Of a stretch of 64,000 bases of DNA, positions 51,598-61,020 are shown piece after piece. Within the stretch, counting starts at the first letter, position 1. Every line of letters begins with the position of its first letter. The DNA lies in NCBI GenBank assembly GCA_039197065.1, contig JBCCUL010000024.1:1-64000 (forward strand), read 5' to 3'. The DNA comes from JANQPX01 sp039197065. Lineage in GTDB: Bacteria; Pseudomonadota; Alphaproteobacteria; Geminicoccales; Geminicoccaceae. The position numbers were made by a program, and so were the translations under genes. The notes under the pieces were generated by a model. That model was not told where the DNA came from and searched no databases. It was given only the letters and a program-made list of their open reading frames with translations.

Positions 51598-52752
51598 ATG
51601 ATGACGAACGACATTCGCGTCGCCACGTTTGACGGGCCGGGCTCGAGCCCTGCGATCCGCACCGTGGCGCGCCCGGACGTGCCGGCAAAAGCGGCGCTGA
51701 TCCAGATCGGCGCCTGTGGTGTCTGCGGCACCGATCTGCACATCCTGAAGGGGCATTGGCCGAAGCCGCTGCCCTGGCCCTTTACCCTTGGCCATGAGCT
51801 GGCGGGTATCATCGTCGAAAAAGGCGACGAACTCACCGAAGACTTCATGGGTCTGCCCCTGGCAGTCGGCTCCAAGGTGATGCTGCCGCCGCTCATGCCC
51901 TGTGGCAGCTGCTATTACTGCGTGCACTATCCCGAGACCGCCAATAAATGCCTGACGCCCGTCTATTACGGCCGCTATCTCGGCTTCGAGAAAGCGCCGC
52001 ATCTCTGGGGCGGCTGGGCGGAGATGGTCTATGTCGACCTCGGCGAGCTGCCCGGCACCAAGATCTACAAGCTGCCGGACGACATGAGCCTCAGGCTCGG
52101 CACCCTCTCCGAGCCGCTGACTTCCTGCATACGCGCCTTCAATCGGGCCCGTGGTGCTGGAGGCTTCAAGGCCGGGTCGACGGTGGTCATCCAGGGCTCG
52201 GGGCCGATCGGCGTGCTCGCTGTGGCGGCGGCGCAGGAGATGGGGGCAGGCAGGGTGCTGGTTGTTGGCGCTCCAGAAGAACCGCGGCTTGCGCTCTGCA
52301 GAAAGTTTGGGGCGGAGGCCACGGTCAATCTGGACGAGCACAAGACGCCCGAAGCGCGGATCGCGGCGGTTCGGGAGATGGTGGGTGGGTTCGGCGCGGA
52401 TCTGGTGATGGACTGCTCCGGCCATCCGTCCGCCGGCCCCGAAGGCATCGAGATGCTCCGGGATGGCGGCACCTATGTCGAGATGGGTCAGTTCACCGAC
52501 GCCGGGGCGATCGAGACGAACTGGCACCGCATCTGCACCAAGGACATCAACCTCCTCGGCAGCTGGGCATTTACCGCCAACGATATCGCCGAGGGGATCA
52601 AGATGCTGGATCGCGCCCGCGACCGCTATCCCTGGACGGCGATGCAGACGCTCTTCCCCTTCACCAAAGCGGGCGTCAGCGAAGCGATCGAGAGCGCCAT
52701 CACCATGAAGAGCGTTAAGGCGACGATCACGCCTTATCCGGATTTAGGCTGA
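51598..52752 (+). CDS. Zinc-binding alcohol dehydrogenase family protein
   Basis: A medium-chain dehydrogenase of 384 residues. Catalytic zinc ligands lie in GACGVCGTD and TLGHELAG; a structural zinc set is in MPCGSCYYC and downstream Cys. The Rossmann motif is GSGPIGVLAVAAAQEMGAG. It resembles polyol or threonine-type dehydrogenases; the substrate is not fixed. GGGGGAGG lies nine bases before ATG 51598, deciding against the ATG at 51574. An HD-domain gene follows 55 bp later and may be in the same operon. Confidence 0.9.
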   Translation: MMTNDIRVATFDGPGSSPAIRTVARPDVPAKAALIQIGACGVCGTDLHILKGHWPKPLPWPFTLGHELAGIIVEKGDELTEDFMGLPLAVGSKVMLPPLMPCGSCYYCVHYPETANKCLTPVYYGRYLGFEKAPHLWGGWAEMVYVDLGELPGTKIYKLPDDMSLRLGTLSEPLTSCIRAFNRARGAGGFKAGSTVVIQGSGPIGVLAVAAAQEMGAGRVLVVGAPEEPRLALCRKFGAEATVNLDEHKTPEARIAAVREMVGGFGADLVMDCSGHPSAGPEGIEMLRDGGTYVEMGQFTDAGAIETNWHRICTKDINLLGSWAFTANDIAEGIKMLDRARDRYPWTAMQTLFPFTKAGVSEAIESAITMKSVKATITPYPDLG

Positions 52753-52807
52753 GGCCCGACGCGGGCCAACGGTCACTTGGATGATTGAACAGGATGGGAG
52801 AGAGGCG

Positions 52808-53431
52808 ATGCAGCCGCGTCGAGAGGTCACCGATGAGCTTCGTGCGACGGTCCGAAAGGAACTGCCCGAGGTCGACGATATCCAGGATTCCGAACTTCGG
52901 CAGAAGGTGATCGAGGCCTGGGCGCTTTGTCTCGCCCATAGCAGCTTTGAGAGCATCGATGCGATCGAGCCCGCCGCCAATCCCGGCGTCAACCGCCTGA
53001 AAAACGGCAAGCAGAGCGATCATATCCGGGGCGTTACGAAGATGGCGGTCGCGGTTGCCGACCAGATGTGCGCGCTTCAGCCGGATCTCGTGGTCGACAA
53101 GGACATGCTGATTGCCGGCGCCCTTTGTCACGACGTCGGCAAGCCTTACGAGTTCGATCCCGAGAACCGGAAGCGCTGGGAGGCCAACCCCTATCGATCA
53201 GGCCTGCCCGCGATCCGCCACCCTGCCTTCGGCGTCCATATCTGCCTCACCGTTGGCCTGCCCGAAGAAGTCGCCCACTGCGCAAGCGCCCACAGTCGCG
53301 AGGGCGAATTCGTGGTGCGTTCCCTCGAAAACACGATCATCCACCATGTGGACTACGCGTTTTGGAACGTCTGCCGCGCCGGTGATCTTCTGGTGCCGGA
53401 GACGATGGCGGCGCTGCAGTCGGGGAAGTGA
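52808..53431 (+). CDS. HD-domain phosphohydrolase
   Basis: A 207-residue HD-superfamily metal-dependent hydrolase: His72 (SDHIRG), the HD pair His108-Asp109 in ALCHDVGKP, and later HPAFGVHI and ASAHSREG as further ligands. Such proteins hydrolyse phosphate esters of nucleotides or small metabolites. Partnership with the upstream dehydrogenase is inferred only from position. ATG 52781 is possible, but ATG 52808 has GGGAG seven bases before it. Confidence 0.85.
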   Translation: MQPRREVTDELRATVRKELPEVDDIQDSELRQKVIEAWALCLAHSSFESIDAIEPAANPGVNRLKNGKQSDHIRGVTKMAVAVADQMCALQPDLVVDKDMLIAGALCHDVGKPYEFDPENRKRWEANPYRSGLPAIRHPAFGVHICLTVGLPEEVAHCASAHSREGEFVVRSLENTIIHHVDYAFWNVCRAGDLLVPETMAALQSGK

Positions 53432-53484
53432 AGCACTGAGCCACGCTCTGCCGGATCAGCGAATTGCCAAGCGTTGAGCGCTGC

Positions 53485-53500
53485 TTAAACCGGCATTAAC
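53485..53500 (+). promoter_or_regulatory. CtrA-type binding site
   Basis: TTAA (53485-53488), seven bases, TTAAC (53496-53500): a perfect match to the CtrA consensus TTAA-N7-TTAAC. It is about 60 bp upstream of the small membrane protein gene at 53559. Confidence 0.6.
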
Positions 53501-53558
53501 GATTTCTTGCTAGTTTGGCGCGATCCAGGTCTTTCGATAGGCAATTCGAGGCTGATAA

Positions 53559-53831
53559 ATGCATCCTGTCCGTCAGAATGTCGCCCCAGTCAGCGCCTGG
53601 GAAAGCGTATCGACACCGGCTTCCGGAAGTGATCAGTCAGTGGCGGACCCTGACAATGAGCGAAGGCTTGAACATATGCGCGAGCTGACGCTTCGACTTC
53701 AGGACTTCAAATGGTCGGGGAATTCGACCCTTGCCGCGAAGGTCGCCGTCTGTTCGGGTCTGGCGATGACGGCAGGTTATCTGTTCGCTCTCGGCCTCCA
53801 TGCGGCCGGCGTCGACCGCTATCTTCTCTAA
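53559..53831 (+). CDS. Small membrane protein behind a CtrA box
   Basis: A 90-residue protein with a hydrophilic N-terminal half and one C-terminal membrane helix (about residues 60-82), ending GVDRYLL. GAGG lies eight bases before the ATG, and a canonical CtrA box is at 53485-53500, both supporting a real gene. No family recognised. It may be cell-cycle controlled. Confidence 0.7.
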   Translation: MHPVRQNVAPVSAWESVSTPASGSDQSVADPDNERRLEHMRELTLRLQDFKWSGNSTLAAKVAVCSGLAMTAGYLFALGLHAAGVDRYLL

Positions 53832-53858
53832 AGATAGGCGACCTACTGGAGCGAAGGC

Positions 53859-55316
53859 TCAGTCGTCCAGCGCTTTCCGCAACAGCTCGTTCACCATCTG
53901 CGGATTGGCCTGGCCCTTGGTCTTCTGCATGACCTGACCGACGAACCAGCCGATCAGCTTCGGGTTCTCCTTGGCCTTCTCCACCTGCGCTGGGTTGGCC
54001 TGGACGATCTCGGCGATGATCTGCTCGATGGCGCCGCTGTCCGAGATCTGTTTCAGGCCCTTCTTCTCGACGATGTCGCCGGGCGACTCGCCTGACGCGA
54101 CCATGTCCTGGAAGACTTGCTTGGCGATCTTGCCAGAGATGGTGCCATCCTTGATGAGGTCGGTCAGCGCTCCGAGGTCGCTCGCAGCGACCGGCGACTG
54201 TTCAATCTCGAGATCTTCGCGGTTGAGGTGGCCGAACAGATCCGTTGTAATCCAGTTGGCCACCAGCTTGGCATCGCGGCCACTGGCAGCCGCCTCGAAG
54301 TAGTCGGCAGCCGCTCTTTCAGCCACCAGCACCGAGGCGATGTCCTTGGTCAGGCCGAGATTCTGGACGAACCGCTCCCTTTTCGCATCCGGGAGCTCAG
54401 GGAGTTCGGCCTTGATCCTTTCGATCATGATGTCGTCCACGACGACCGGCAGCAGGTCGGGGTCCGGGAAGTAGCGGTAGTCGTGGGCCTCTTCCTTGGA
54501 GCGCATGGAGCGGGTCTCGCCGCGCTCGCTGTCGTAGAGGCGGGTTTCCTGGACGACCTCTTCGCCCGCCTCGATCAGCTCGATCTGGCGGCGCGCCTCA
54601 TAGTCGATCGCTCGGCCGACGAACCTCATGGAGTTCAGGTTCTTGATCTCGGCCCGCGTTCCCAACGCGTCGCCGGGGCGGCGGACCGAGACATTGGCGT
54701 CGCAGCGAAGGGAGCCTTCCTCCATATTGCCGTCGCAGGTGCCGAGATAGCGGAGGATGGAGTGCAGCTTCCGCATGTAGAGCACTGCCTCTTCCGAGGA
54801 GCGGATATCAGGCTCGGACACGATCTCCATCAGGGCGACGCCGGCGCGGTTGAGGTCGATCAGCGTCGCATCTGCGCGTTGATCATGGACGCTCTTGCCC
54901 GCATCCGCTTCCAAATGCAGCCGCGTGATCCCGATCTCCTTCGAGCCGCCATCCTCGAAGTCGATGGTCAAGGCACCCTTGCCGATGATGGGCTCGGCGA
55001 ATTGGGAGATCTGGTAGCCGGTCGGCAGGTCTGGATAAAAATAGTTCTTGCGCTCGAACACCGAGTGCTTGTTGACCAGAGCGTTCAGGCCGAGGCCGGT
55101 CTTCACCGCCTGCTCGATGCAGTAGCCGTTCACCGTGGGCAGCATGCCCGGCATGCCCGCGTCGATCAGCGAGACATGGGTGTTGGGAGCGCCGCCGAAT
55201 TCGGCCGATGCACCCGAGAACAGCTTGGCCTTCGAGCTGACCTGCGCATGCACCTCGCAGCCGACCACGACTTCCCATGGGCCAGTAGCGCCCTGGATGA
55301 GGTTCTTGTCGCTCAT
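53859..55316 (-). CDS. gatB: Aspartyl/glutamyl-tRNA amidotransferase subunit B
   Basis: GatB binds the mischarged Glu-tRNA-Gln or Asp-tRNA-Asn and presents it for amidation. Its 485 residues show WEVVVGCEVHAQVSSKAKLFSG, the YFYPDLPTGYQIS segment and a C-terminal YqeY-like tail (NELLRKALDD). Its ATG overlaps the gatA stop by four bases. With gatA and gatC it forms the complete complex, implying that this organism lacks at least one direct glutaminyl/asparaginyl-tRNA synthetase. Confidence 0.96.
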   Translation of the reverse strand: MSDKNLIQGATGPWEVVVGCEVHAQVSSKAKLFSGASAEFGGAPNTHVSLIDAGMPGMLPTVNGYCIEQAVKTGLGLNALVNKHSVFERKNYFYPDLPTGYQISQFAEPIIGKGALTIDFEDGGSKEIGITRLHLEADAGKSVHDQRADATLIDLNRAGVALMEIVSEPDIRSSEEAVLYMRKLHSILRYLGTCDGNMEEGSLRCDANVSVRRPGDALGTRAEIKNLNSMRFVGRAIDYEARRQIELIEAGEEVVQETRLYDSERGETRSMRSKEEAHDYRYFPDPDLLPVVVDDIMIERIKAELPELPDAKRERFVQNLGLTKDIASVLVAERAAADYFEAAASGRDAKLVANWITTDLFGHLNREDLEIEQSPVAASDLGALTDLIKDGTISGKIAKQVFQDMVASGESPGDIVEKKGLKQISDSGAIEQIIAEIVQANPAQVEKAKENPKLIGWFVGQVMQKTKGQANPQMVNELLRKALDD

Positions 55317-56797
55317 GCCCTGCCTCCCGAAGTCAGATAAGGAGGAACGGCATCGAAGCCGGCGGCTTCCTCGAGGACACCGGCTGCACGCAGCACCGTC
55401 GCCTCGTCGAACGGCCGCCCGATCAGTTGTAATCCCAGGGGCAGGTTGCCCTCTGAGAGGCCGGCGGGCACGGAGATGCCGGGGAGGCCGGCGAGGTTGG
55501 CGGGCACCGTGAACACGTCGTTCAGATACATCTTGATGGGATCGTCGACCCGATCCCCGATGGGAAAGGCCGTAAAGGGTGTGGTCGGCGTCAAAAGCAG
55601 ATCGACATCGTCGAACGTCTTGTCGAAATCGCGCTTGATCAGCGTTCTGACTTTCTGCGCCTTGAGATAATAGGCGTCGTAATAGCCGGCTGAAAGCACA
55701 TAGGTGCCGATCAGAACGCGTCGCTTGACCTCATTGCCGAAGCCTTCGCCACGGGTCTTCTCATAGGTGTCGACCAGGTCCTCGCCATCGACGCGCAGGC
55801 CGTAGCGCATGCCGTCATAGCGGGCGAGATTGGAGGACGCTTCGGCCGGCGCCACGATGTAATAGGCGGGAAGCGCATATTTCGTGTGCGGCAGGCTGAC
55901 CTCACGGATCTCGGCGCCGGCTGAGCGCAGCCAGTCAACGCCCTGCTGCCAGATGTCGATGATCTCTTTCGGCGTGTTGTCCATGCGATATTCATTGGGA
56001 ATGCCGATCTTGAGCCCCCGAATGTCGCCGGAAAGAGCGGCCTCGAAGTCCGGCAGGTCCGCGGGCGCGGACGTGCTGTCCTTAGGGTCATGGCCCGCCA
56101 TGTGCTGCAGCATGATCGCCGCGTCCCGGACGGTCCGGGTCATCGGGCCGGCCTGATCGAGCGAGCTTGCAAAGGCGACGATGCCGAAGCGCGAGCAGCG
56201 CCCATAAGTCGGCTTCATGCCCACACAGCCGACAAAGGCCGCGGGCTGACGGATCGAGCCGCCGGTGTCCGTGCCGGTAGCGCCCAAGCAAAGCTTGGCC
56301 GCGACCGCAGAGGCCGAGCCGCCGGAGCTGCCGCCCGGGACGAGAGGCTCGTCAGCCTTGTTTTGCGACCACGGATTTTTGACCGGGCCGAAATAGCTCG
56401 TTTCATTAGACGAACCCATGGCGAATTCGTCGAGATTGGTCTTGCCGAGCAGAACGGCGCCGGCGTCCCAAAGCTGGCTGGTGACCGTCGATTCGTAAGG
56501 GGGAACAAAGCCGTCCAGGATATGGGAGCCCGCGCTGGTGGCGACCCCCTCGGTGCAAAAAAGATCCTTGATCGCAAGCGGCAGCCCTTCCAGGGCACGG
56601 TTACTTCCGGCTGCGAGCCTGCGATCCGATTCCTCGGCCATGGCGAGAGCTTTTTCCGGCGTTTCCAGCAAGAAGGCGTTCAGATCGCGCGACGCCTCGA
56701 TCGCCTCGATATAGGCGGTCGTGAGTTCCACTGCGGAGAACGCCCGGGTCGCCAGACCCTCGCGCGCCTGGGCGAGATCCAGTTCCAGAAGACTCAT
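55313..56797 (-). CDS. gatA: Aspartyl/glutamyl-tRNA amidotransferase subunit A
   Basis: GatA is the amidase subunit that releases ammonia from glutamine. Its Ser-cisSer-Lys triad is present: Lys in PLAIKDLFC and the serines in GGSSGGSASAVAAKLC and GTDTGGSIRQPA. Length 494 residues. It overlaps gatC and gatB by four bases at either end, giving tightly coupled translation. Confidence 0.96.
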   Translation of the reverse strand: MSLLELDLAQAREGLATRAFSAVELTTAYIEAIEASRDLNAFLLETPEKALAMAEESDRRLAAGSNRALEGLPLAIKDLFCTEGVATSAGSHILDGFVPPYESTVTSQLWDAGAVLLGKTNLDEFAMGSSNETSYFGPVKNPWSQNKADEPLVPGGSSGGSASAVAAKLCLGATGTDTGGSIRQPAAFVGCVGMKPTYGRCSRFGIVAFASSLDQAGPMTRTVRDAAIMLQHMAGHDPKDSTSAPADLPDFEAALSGDIRGLKIGIPNEYRMDNTPKEIIDIWQQGVDWLRSAGAEIREVSLPHTKYALPAYYIVAPAEASSNLARYDGMRYGLRVDGEDLVDTYEKTRGEGFGNEVKRRVLIGTYVLSAGYYDAYYLKAQKVRTLIKRDFDKTFDDVDLLLTPTTPFTAFPIGDRVDDPIKMYLNDVFTVPANLAGLPGISVPAGLSEGNLPLGLQLIGRPFDEATVLRAAGVLEEAAGFDAVPPYLTSGGRA

Positions 56798-57081
56798 TCC
56801 ACCACCTTCGGCACCACGAAATGCCCATCCTGCTGTTCATGCGCATTGGTCAAAATGCTATCCGCTTTGTCACCGTCGGTGACCTGATCGCTGCGCAAGG
56901 TGAGCGTCACGTCACCCACCGACGTCATCGGCGGCACGTCGTCCGTGTTCACCTCGTCGAGCTGTTCGATCCAGCCGAGAATGCCGGACAATTCGCCGGC
57001 AAGAGCGGCCCTTTGTTCGGGCTCGATCCTGATCCGCGCAAGTCTCGCGATCCGCGCCACGGTGGCTTCATCGAGCGACAT
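56794..57081 (-). CDS. gatC: Aspartyl/glutamyl-tRNA amidotransferase subunit C
   Basis: A 95-residue stabilising subunit of GatCAB: MSLDEATVARIARLARI, then LSGILGWIEQLDEVNTDDVPP and VTDGDKADSILTNA. It is the first gene of gatC-gatA-gatB, divergent from ruvX. Confidence 0.95.
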   Translation of the reverse strand: MSLDEATVARIARLARIRIEPEQRAALAGELSGILGWIEQLDEVNTDDVPPMTSVGDVTLTLRSDQVTDGDKADSILTNAHEQQDGHFVVPKVVE

Positions 57082-57155
57082 CGCTCCTGGTCTCCCGGGT
57101 GTTCGTGGGGTAAGGGGTAAAAACCCTCGAAAATTCGCGGCGAAAGCTACACCCC

Positions 57156-57653
57156 TTGCCGATCCTAAGCAACCTTCAGGACTTCCTTGACGCCATGTCG
57201 TCGGCCGGCGGCGGCAGGACGAGTCTGCTGGCGCTCGACGTCTCGAAAACTGCCATCGGTCTGGCCGGCAGCGATCCTGATTGGCGGCTGGCGACGGCCT
57301 TGGCGTCGATACGCCGGAGCGGCTTGAAGAACGACCTGACAGCTCTCAGGCGCTGGCTCGACGAGCGCGAGGCGGGCGCCATGGTTATCGGGCTCCCGCT
57401 CAACATGGACGGCAGCGAAGGGCCGCGCTGCCAGTCCATCCGCCAATTCGCGCGCGATGTCGATCAAACGGTCAAACTCCCGATCCTTCTCTGGGACGAG
57501 CGCCTGACCACCTTCGCCGCCGCTGAGCGCGCCGACGAAATGGGGCTCAAAGGCAGGAAACGGCTCGACATGCTCGACGCTCTCGCGGCTTGTCTGATCC
57601 TGGATGACGCCATCAAAGGGCTCCGGCGGCTGGCCATTGAGGCGGACCGCTAG
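57156..57653 (+). CDS. ruvX: Putative pre-16S rRNA nuclease / Holliday junction resolvase-like
   Basis: YqgF-family nuclease of 165 residues. The catalytic acidic residues are in LLALDVSKTAIGLAGSD, VIGLPLNMDGSEGPR, LLWDERLTT and LDALAACLILDDAI. It is likely to mature 16S rRNA, with Holliday junction resolution suggested in older work. The start is TTG 57156, giving MPILSNLQDF as in relatives; the next ATG (57195) would lose the N-terminal segment. It is divergent from gatCAB. Confidence 0.9.
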   Translation: MPILSNLQDFLDAMSSAGGGRTSLLALDVSKTAIGLAGSDPDWRLATALASIRRSGLKNDLTALRRWLDEREAGAMVIGLPLNMDGSEGPRCQSIRQFARDVDQTVKLPILLWDERLTTFAAAERADEMGLKGRKRLDMLDALAACLILDDAIKGLRRLAIEADR

Positions 57654-57683
57654 ACCCATAAATCCGGCAAAATCGGGACATGG

Positions 57684-57698
57684 TTAACTCTTAATTAG
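57684..57698 (+). promoter_or_regulatory. CtrA-like site upstream of tadG-like gene
   Basis: TTAA (57684-57687), seven bases, TTAG (57695-57698): one base from the CtrA consensus half-site. It is about 50 bp upstream of the TadG-like gene. Pilus and flagellar genes are frequent CtrA targets in alphaproteobacteria. Confidence 0.45.
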
Positions 57699-57750
57699 GA
57701 ACTCTGCGGCAAAGTGATCGCGTTCGGTCAACCGCGTGAGCGCCTAATCC

Positions 57751-59118
57751 ATGATGTCGAAATCGCTCGTCTTTCGCTTTCTTGACGATTGTCGAGGCGG
57801 TGTCGCCATGATCGTCGGCCTCTCGATCCTCGTCCTCGCAGCGGCTTTGGGCTTCGCGATCGACAGTGCTCGGGGCTATACGGCGAAAAGCAAGCTGCAG
57901 GGAGCGGTCGACGCTGCCGCGCTCGCTGGCGCCAAAGCCTTTGTGGAAAATGATGAGAACGCTTCTGCCGAAGCGAGAATGTTCTTCGATGCCAATTACG
58001 ACGACAACTTCATGGATGGCCACATCACCGATTTCGACGCCGGCGTTGACGAGAGCACGGACAATATGGTCGTCCAGGCGATCGTGACGATCCCGACCAC
58101 CTTCATGCAGATCTTCGGTATGAATGAGATGGTCATCAGCAGCGAAGCCAAGGTTGCGGCTAAGCATACCAATTTGGAGCTTGCCGTCGTCGTCGACGTC
58201 ACGGGTTCGATGAACTGGACCGATACCGGCGGCGACATCAAGATCGACTCGCTCAAGTCGGCCGGCGCCACCCTTCTTCAGACGATCTATGGCGATGAGA
58301 CGTCGTTGCCTGGCGTCTATCTGTCGCTGGTGCCCTATCGGGCCGCGGTCAATGTCGGTTCCACCAGGACAGGTTGGCTGCGCGACTATGACGAAGAGGA
58401 CTTCGATCCCTTTGGTTGGCGCGGCTGTGTCCTGGCTCGTAACGCGCCCAAAGATCAGGATGACAGGCCGCCGAATGGCGTCGGCAACAAGTTTCCCCCC
58501 TATCTCTGGCCGACGGACGAATGGAGCTGGTGGATGGACTATGTTCTGGGCCCGTATGACCCGAACATCGTCTGCCCGATCAACGAGGTGATTCCGCTGA
58601 CCGACCAACGCTCAACGATCTCGGATGGCATCGAGGCGCTGGTTGCGCGTTCGGGCGGCGGAACCCAGACCAGCACCGGCCTTGTCTGGGGGTGGCGGGC
58701 AGTCTCTCCGAGATGGCGGGGCTATTGGGGCTCGCCCACACCGACCGAAATGCCTTTTGACTATGATGAACCCGACCTGATCAAGGCCATCGTCTTCATG
58801 ACCGACGGCATCGCCGATATCGGCTGGGAGTTGATGGCCTATGGGTTTCTGGACGAGGGTAATCTCGGTACCACCAACGAAACTCTGGCCGAAGCCGAGG
58901 TCAACACGCGGCTCAGCACGATATGCCAGGCGATTAAGGACGAAGGCGTCAAGATCTTTACGGTCATGTTCGCCGTCACCAATCCGACCATTGAGACGAC
59001 CTACCGAGATTGTGCCTCGGATCCGGCGTTCTTCTTCAACTCGGCGACCGGAGATGAGTTGAAGAGCGCGTTTAGCAGCATCGGCCGTCAGCTCTCATCG
59101 CTTCGCCTCACCCAGTAG
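57751..59118 (+). CDS. TadG-like pilus-associated protein with vWA domain
   Basis: A 455-residue membrane-anchored protein. The N-terminal hydrophobic segment (GGVAMIVGLSILVLAAALGF) followed by AIDSARGYTAKSKLQGAVDAAALAGAK is the TadG/Flp-associated Tad_N pattern. From about residue 145 a von Willebrand factor A domain follows, with the MIDAS motif DVTGSM near 149-154 and FMTDGIAD later. TadG-type proteins help assemble Flp pili or bind surfaces. No other tad genes adjoin it. The ATG may be 57751 or the following 57754. Confidence 0.9.
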   Translation: MMSKSLVFRFLDDCRGGVAMIVGLSILVLAAALGFAIDSARGYTAKSKLQGAVDAAALAGAKAFVENDENASAEARMFFDANYDDNFMDGHITDFDAGVDESTDNMVVQAIVTIPTTFMQIFGMNEMVISSEAKVAAKHTNLELAVVVDVTGSMNWTDTGGDIKIDSLKSAGATLLQTIYGDETSLPGVYLSLVPYRAAVNVGSTRTGWLRDYDEEDFDPFGWRGCVLARNAPKDQDDRPPNGVGNKFPPYLWPTDEWSWWMDYVLGPYDPNIVCPINEVIPLTDQRSTISDGIEALVARSGGGTQTSTGLVWGWRAVSPRWRGYWGSPTPTEMPFDYDEPDLIKAIVFMTDGIADIGWELMAYGFLDEGNLGTTNETLAEAEVNTRLSTICQAIKDEGVKIFTVMFAVTNPTIETTYRDCASDPAFFFNSATGDELKSAFSSIGRQLSSLRLTQ

Positions 59119-59124
59119 AGTCCA

Positions 59125-59190
59125 GTGGTGTGACCACATCATTCGCTTCGTACTTTCAATGCCCAAACTGACGGTATGCCGCCGAGTTTG
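59125..59190 (+). repeat. Two-box 3'-end element, copy C
   Basis: GTGGTGTGACCAC (59125-59137) starts seven bases after the TadG-like stop codon. 32 nt later comes GACGGTATGCCGCC (59170-59183) followed by GAGTTT. Both boxes match copy A exactly. Confidence 0.87.
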
Positions 59191-59700
59191 AGAGGGGGGG
59201 GCCGTGGGAGTCCCCCAAAATGGTCGTGTAACCAGCTTTTCCAGTGTTTGGCCTCCACGTTGATGCTGGTACAGACATGGCAAGCGAGATGTGCGGGCTG
59301 TTGTTGTCGCTGGCCTGTCGATCGGAAGACCCTTCGGGACATCAGCAATTGATGTCATCGTGTTGTTGTCTCGTGCAGGAACGCCTTCGAAATAGTAAGA
59401 TACCGCTGCCCTATCTCCTGGCCTTTGAATCAAGTGTTCTAAACGCATGATGCACGAGGTTGGACGTGTTAGGGGGCTTGAAACTAACAAGAACACTTGG
59501 ACTGTTTGCAGACGGCCCAAAGGGTGACCCATTCCTGCGAAAGCGCGTTCTCGCCTTTGGCTCCCATCGTCCCAAATGACTTTTGGTGCGCCTCACCACG
59601 GCACGCCCTGCTGCTGTCAAGCGATCAATACCATCGCTGTGAAATCACTCGATAACTTCCCGAGCGGCCTTTAAGATCACAAAAAACAGCGAGGATCTCC
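59191..59700. other. Intergenic region without recognised gene
   Basis: About 510 bp between copy C and the aminotransferase. Short open frames on both strands lack ribosome sites and family likeness. There is a direct sequence gap from 59230 to 59640 with no hairpin-T terminator. It may be decayed coding sequence. Confidence 0.35.
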
Positions 59701-60936
59701 ATGACCTTCGACGTCGCCTCTTTCTTCCGGTCGGATCTGCCGGCACCTGCCGGCAGGTGGAACGGGTTCCCCCGCTACAATTTTATCGGCGGTCACAATG
59801 ATGCCGATCATGTGCCGATCGACAAGTTGGCCGATGCCGCAGCCGCTGTCTTGCGCCGTGAGGGCAAGACCCTGGCCACCTACCGGCTGGAAAGCGGCCC
59901 GCTCGGCTATATCGGCCTTCGTGAGCTCATCGCCGCCAAGCTAAAAGCGAGGGCGGGAATGTCCGATGGCGCCGACGACGTTTTAGTGACCACGGGTTCG
60001 CTTCAGGCCCTGGATCTCGTCAACGCGGCCTTTCTCGAGCCTGGCGACGTCGTTCTGGTCGAAGCGGATTGCTATGCGGGCACGCTCAGTCGCCTTCGGG
60101 CGGCGGGCGCTCAAGTCATCGGCATCGAGCTTGATGACCAGGGTTTGCGCATGGACCATCTCGCTGCCGTCCTGGGCGACCTTAAGAACAAAGCCAGCCG
60201 TCCGAAGTTCCTCTACACGATTCCAACCGTGCAGAACCCGACCGGCAGCGTGTTGCCGTGTGAGCGGAGGCAGGAAATGCTGCGGCTTGCCGCCGCTTAC
60301 GATTTTCCGATCGTCGAGGATGACTGCTATGCCGATCTTCTTTGGGAGGGCGAGCGTCCGCCGGCCATTCGCGCCTTGGATGACGATGGTCGAGTGATCT
60401 ATTGCGGCTCCTTCTCGAAATCGATCGCGCCGGCGCTTCGGGTTGGATACATCGTTGCGGATTGGCCGGTGCTGAGCCGTCTTGTGTCACTGAAAAATGA
60501 TGCCGGCAGCGGTTCGCTCGAACAGATGACCCTCGCCGAATATGACGTCGATGGTTTCGATGACCATGTCTCCGGTCTGCAGCGGCGCTTGAAGCAAAAA
60601 TGTGATGTCATGATGAGCGCATTGGACGAGCATTTCGGCACAGCCGCCGACTTCAAGGCGCCCAAGGGCGGAATTTTCATCTGGTTGACCTTGCCGCCAT
60701 CCGCGGACACCACGTCGCTTGCCGAGGCGGCGGCAAGGGAAGGCGTGACGCTTAATCCCGGGGCCGAGTGGTCTGCGGACCCGGATGCCGGCAGGCGAAA
60801 GCTGCGTTTGTGCTTTGCCAATCCATCCGAGGCGATCATTCGCGAGGGCATCGCGAAACTCGCCGAGATCTGCCATCGGGAAACCGGGATCCCTCTTAGA
60901 AGCGCCAATGTCGAACGTTCCGGCTCGACGAGCTAA
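59701..60936 (+). CDS. PLP-dependent aminotransferase (class I/II)
   Basis: A 411-residue fold-type I aminotransferase. The PLP lysine is Lys240 in GSFSKSIAPALRVGY; TIPTVQNPTG and the YDFPIVEDDCYADLLWEG segment (Asp and Tyr contacts to the cofactor) are present. It is closest in appearance to 2-aminoadipate/LysN-like and aromatic aminotransferases; substrate not fixed. GCGAGG lies ahead of the ATG. Confidence 0.9.
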   Translation: MTFDVASFFRSDLPAPAGRWNGFPRYNFIGGHNDADHVPIDKLADAAAAVLRREGKTLATYRLESGPLGYIGLRELIAAKLKARAGMSDGADDVLVTTGSLQALDLVNAAFLEPGDVVLVEADCYAGTLSRLRAAGAQVIGIELDDQGLRMDHLAAVLGDLKNKASRPKFLYTIPTVQNPTGSVLPCERRQEMLRLAAAYDFPIVEDDCYADLLWEGERPPAIRALDDDGRVIYCGSFSKSIAPALRVGYIVADWPVLSRLVSLKNDAGSGSLEQMTLAEYDVDGFDDHVSGLQRRLKQKCDVMMSALDEHFGTAADFKAPKGGIFIWLTLPPSADTTSLAEAAAREGVTLNPGAEWSADPDAGRRKLRLCFANPSEAIIREGIAKLAEICHRETGIPLRSANVERSGSTS

Positions 60937-61020
60937 CCAGGACGGGCGCGCCAGGGAACGGTTGACCGGATCGCCGCTTCGCGCGACTGTCGGCCATTCC
61001 TAAGCAGAGGAGGAGCCGGC

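Noticed and set aside
59244..59620. Short frames between the TadG-like and aminotransferase genes
   Set aside because: No start signals or recognisable protein; cysteine- and serine-rich noise.
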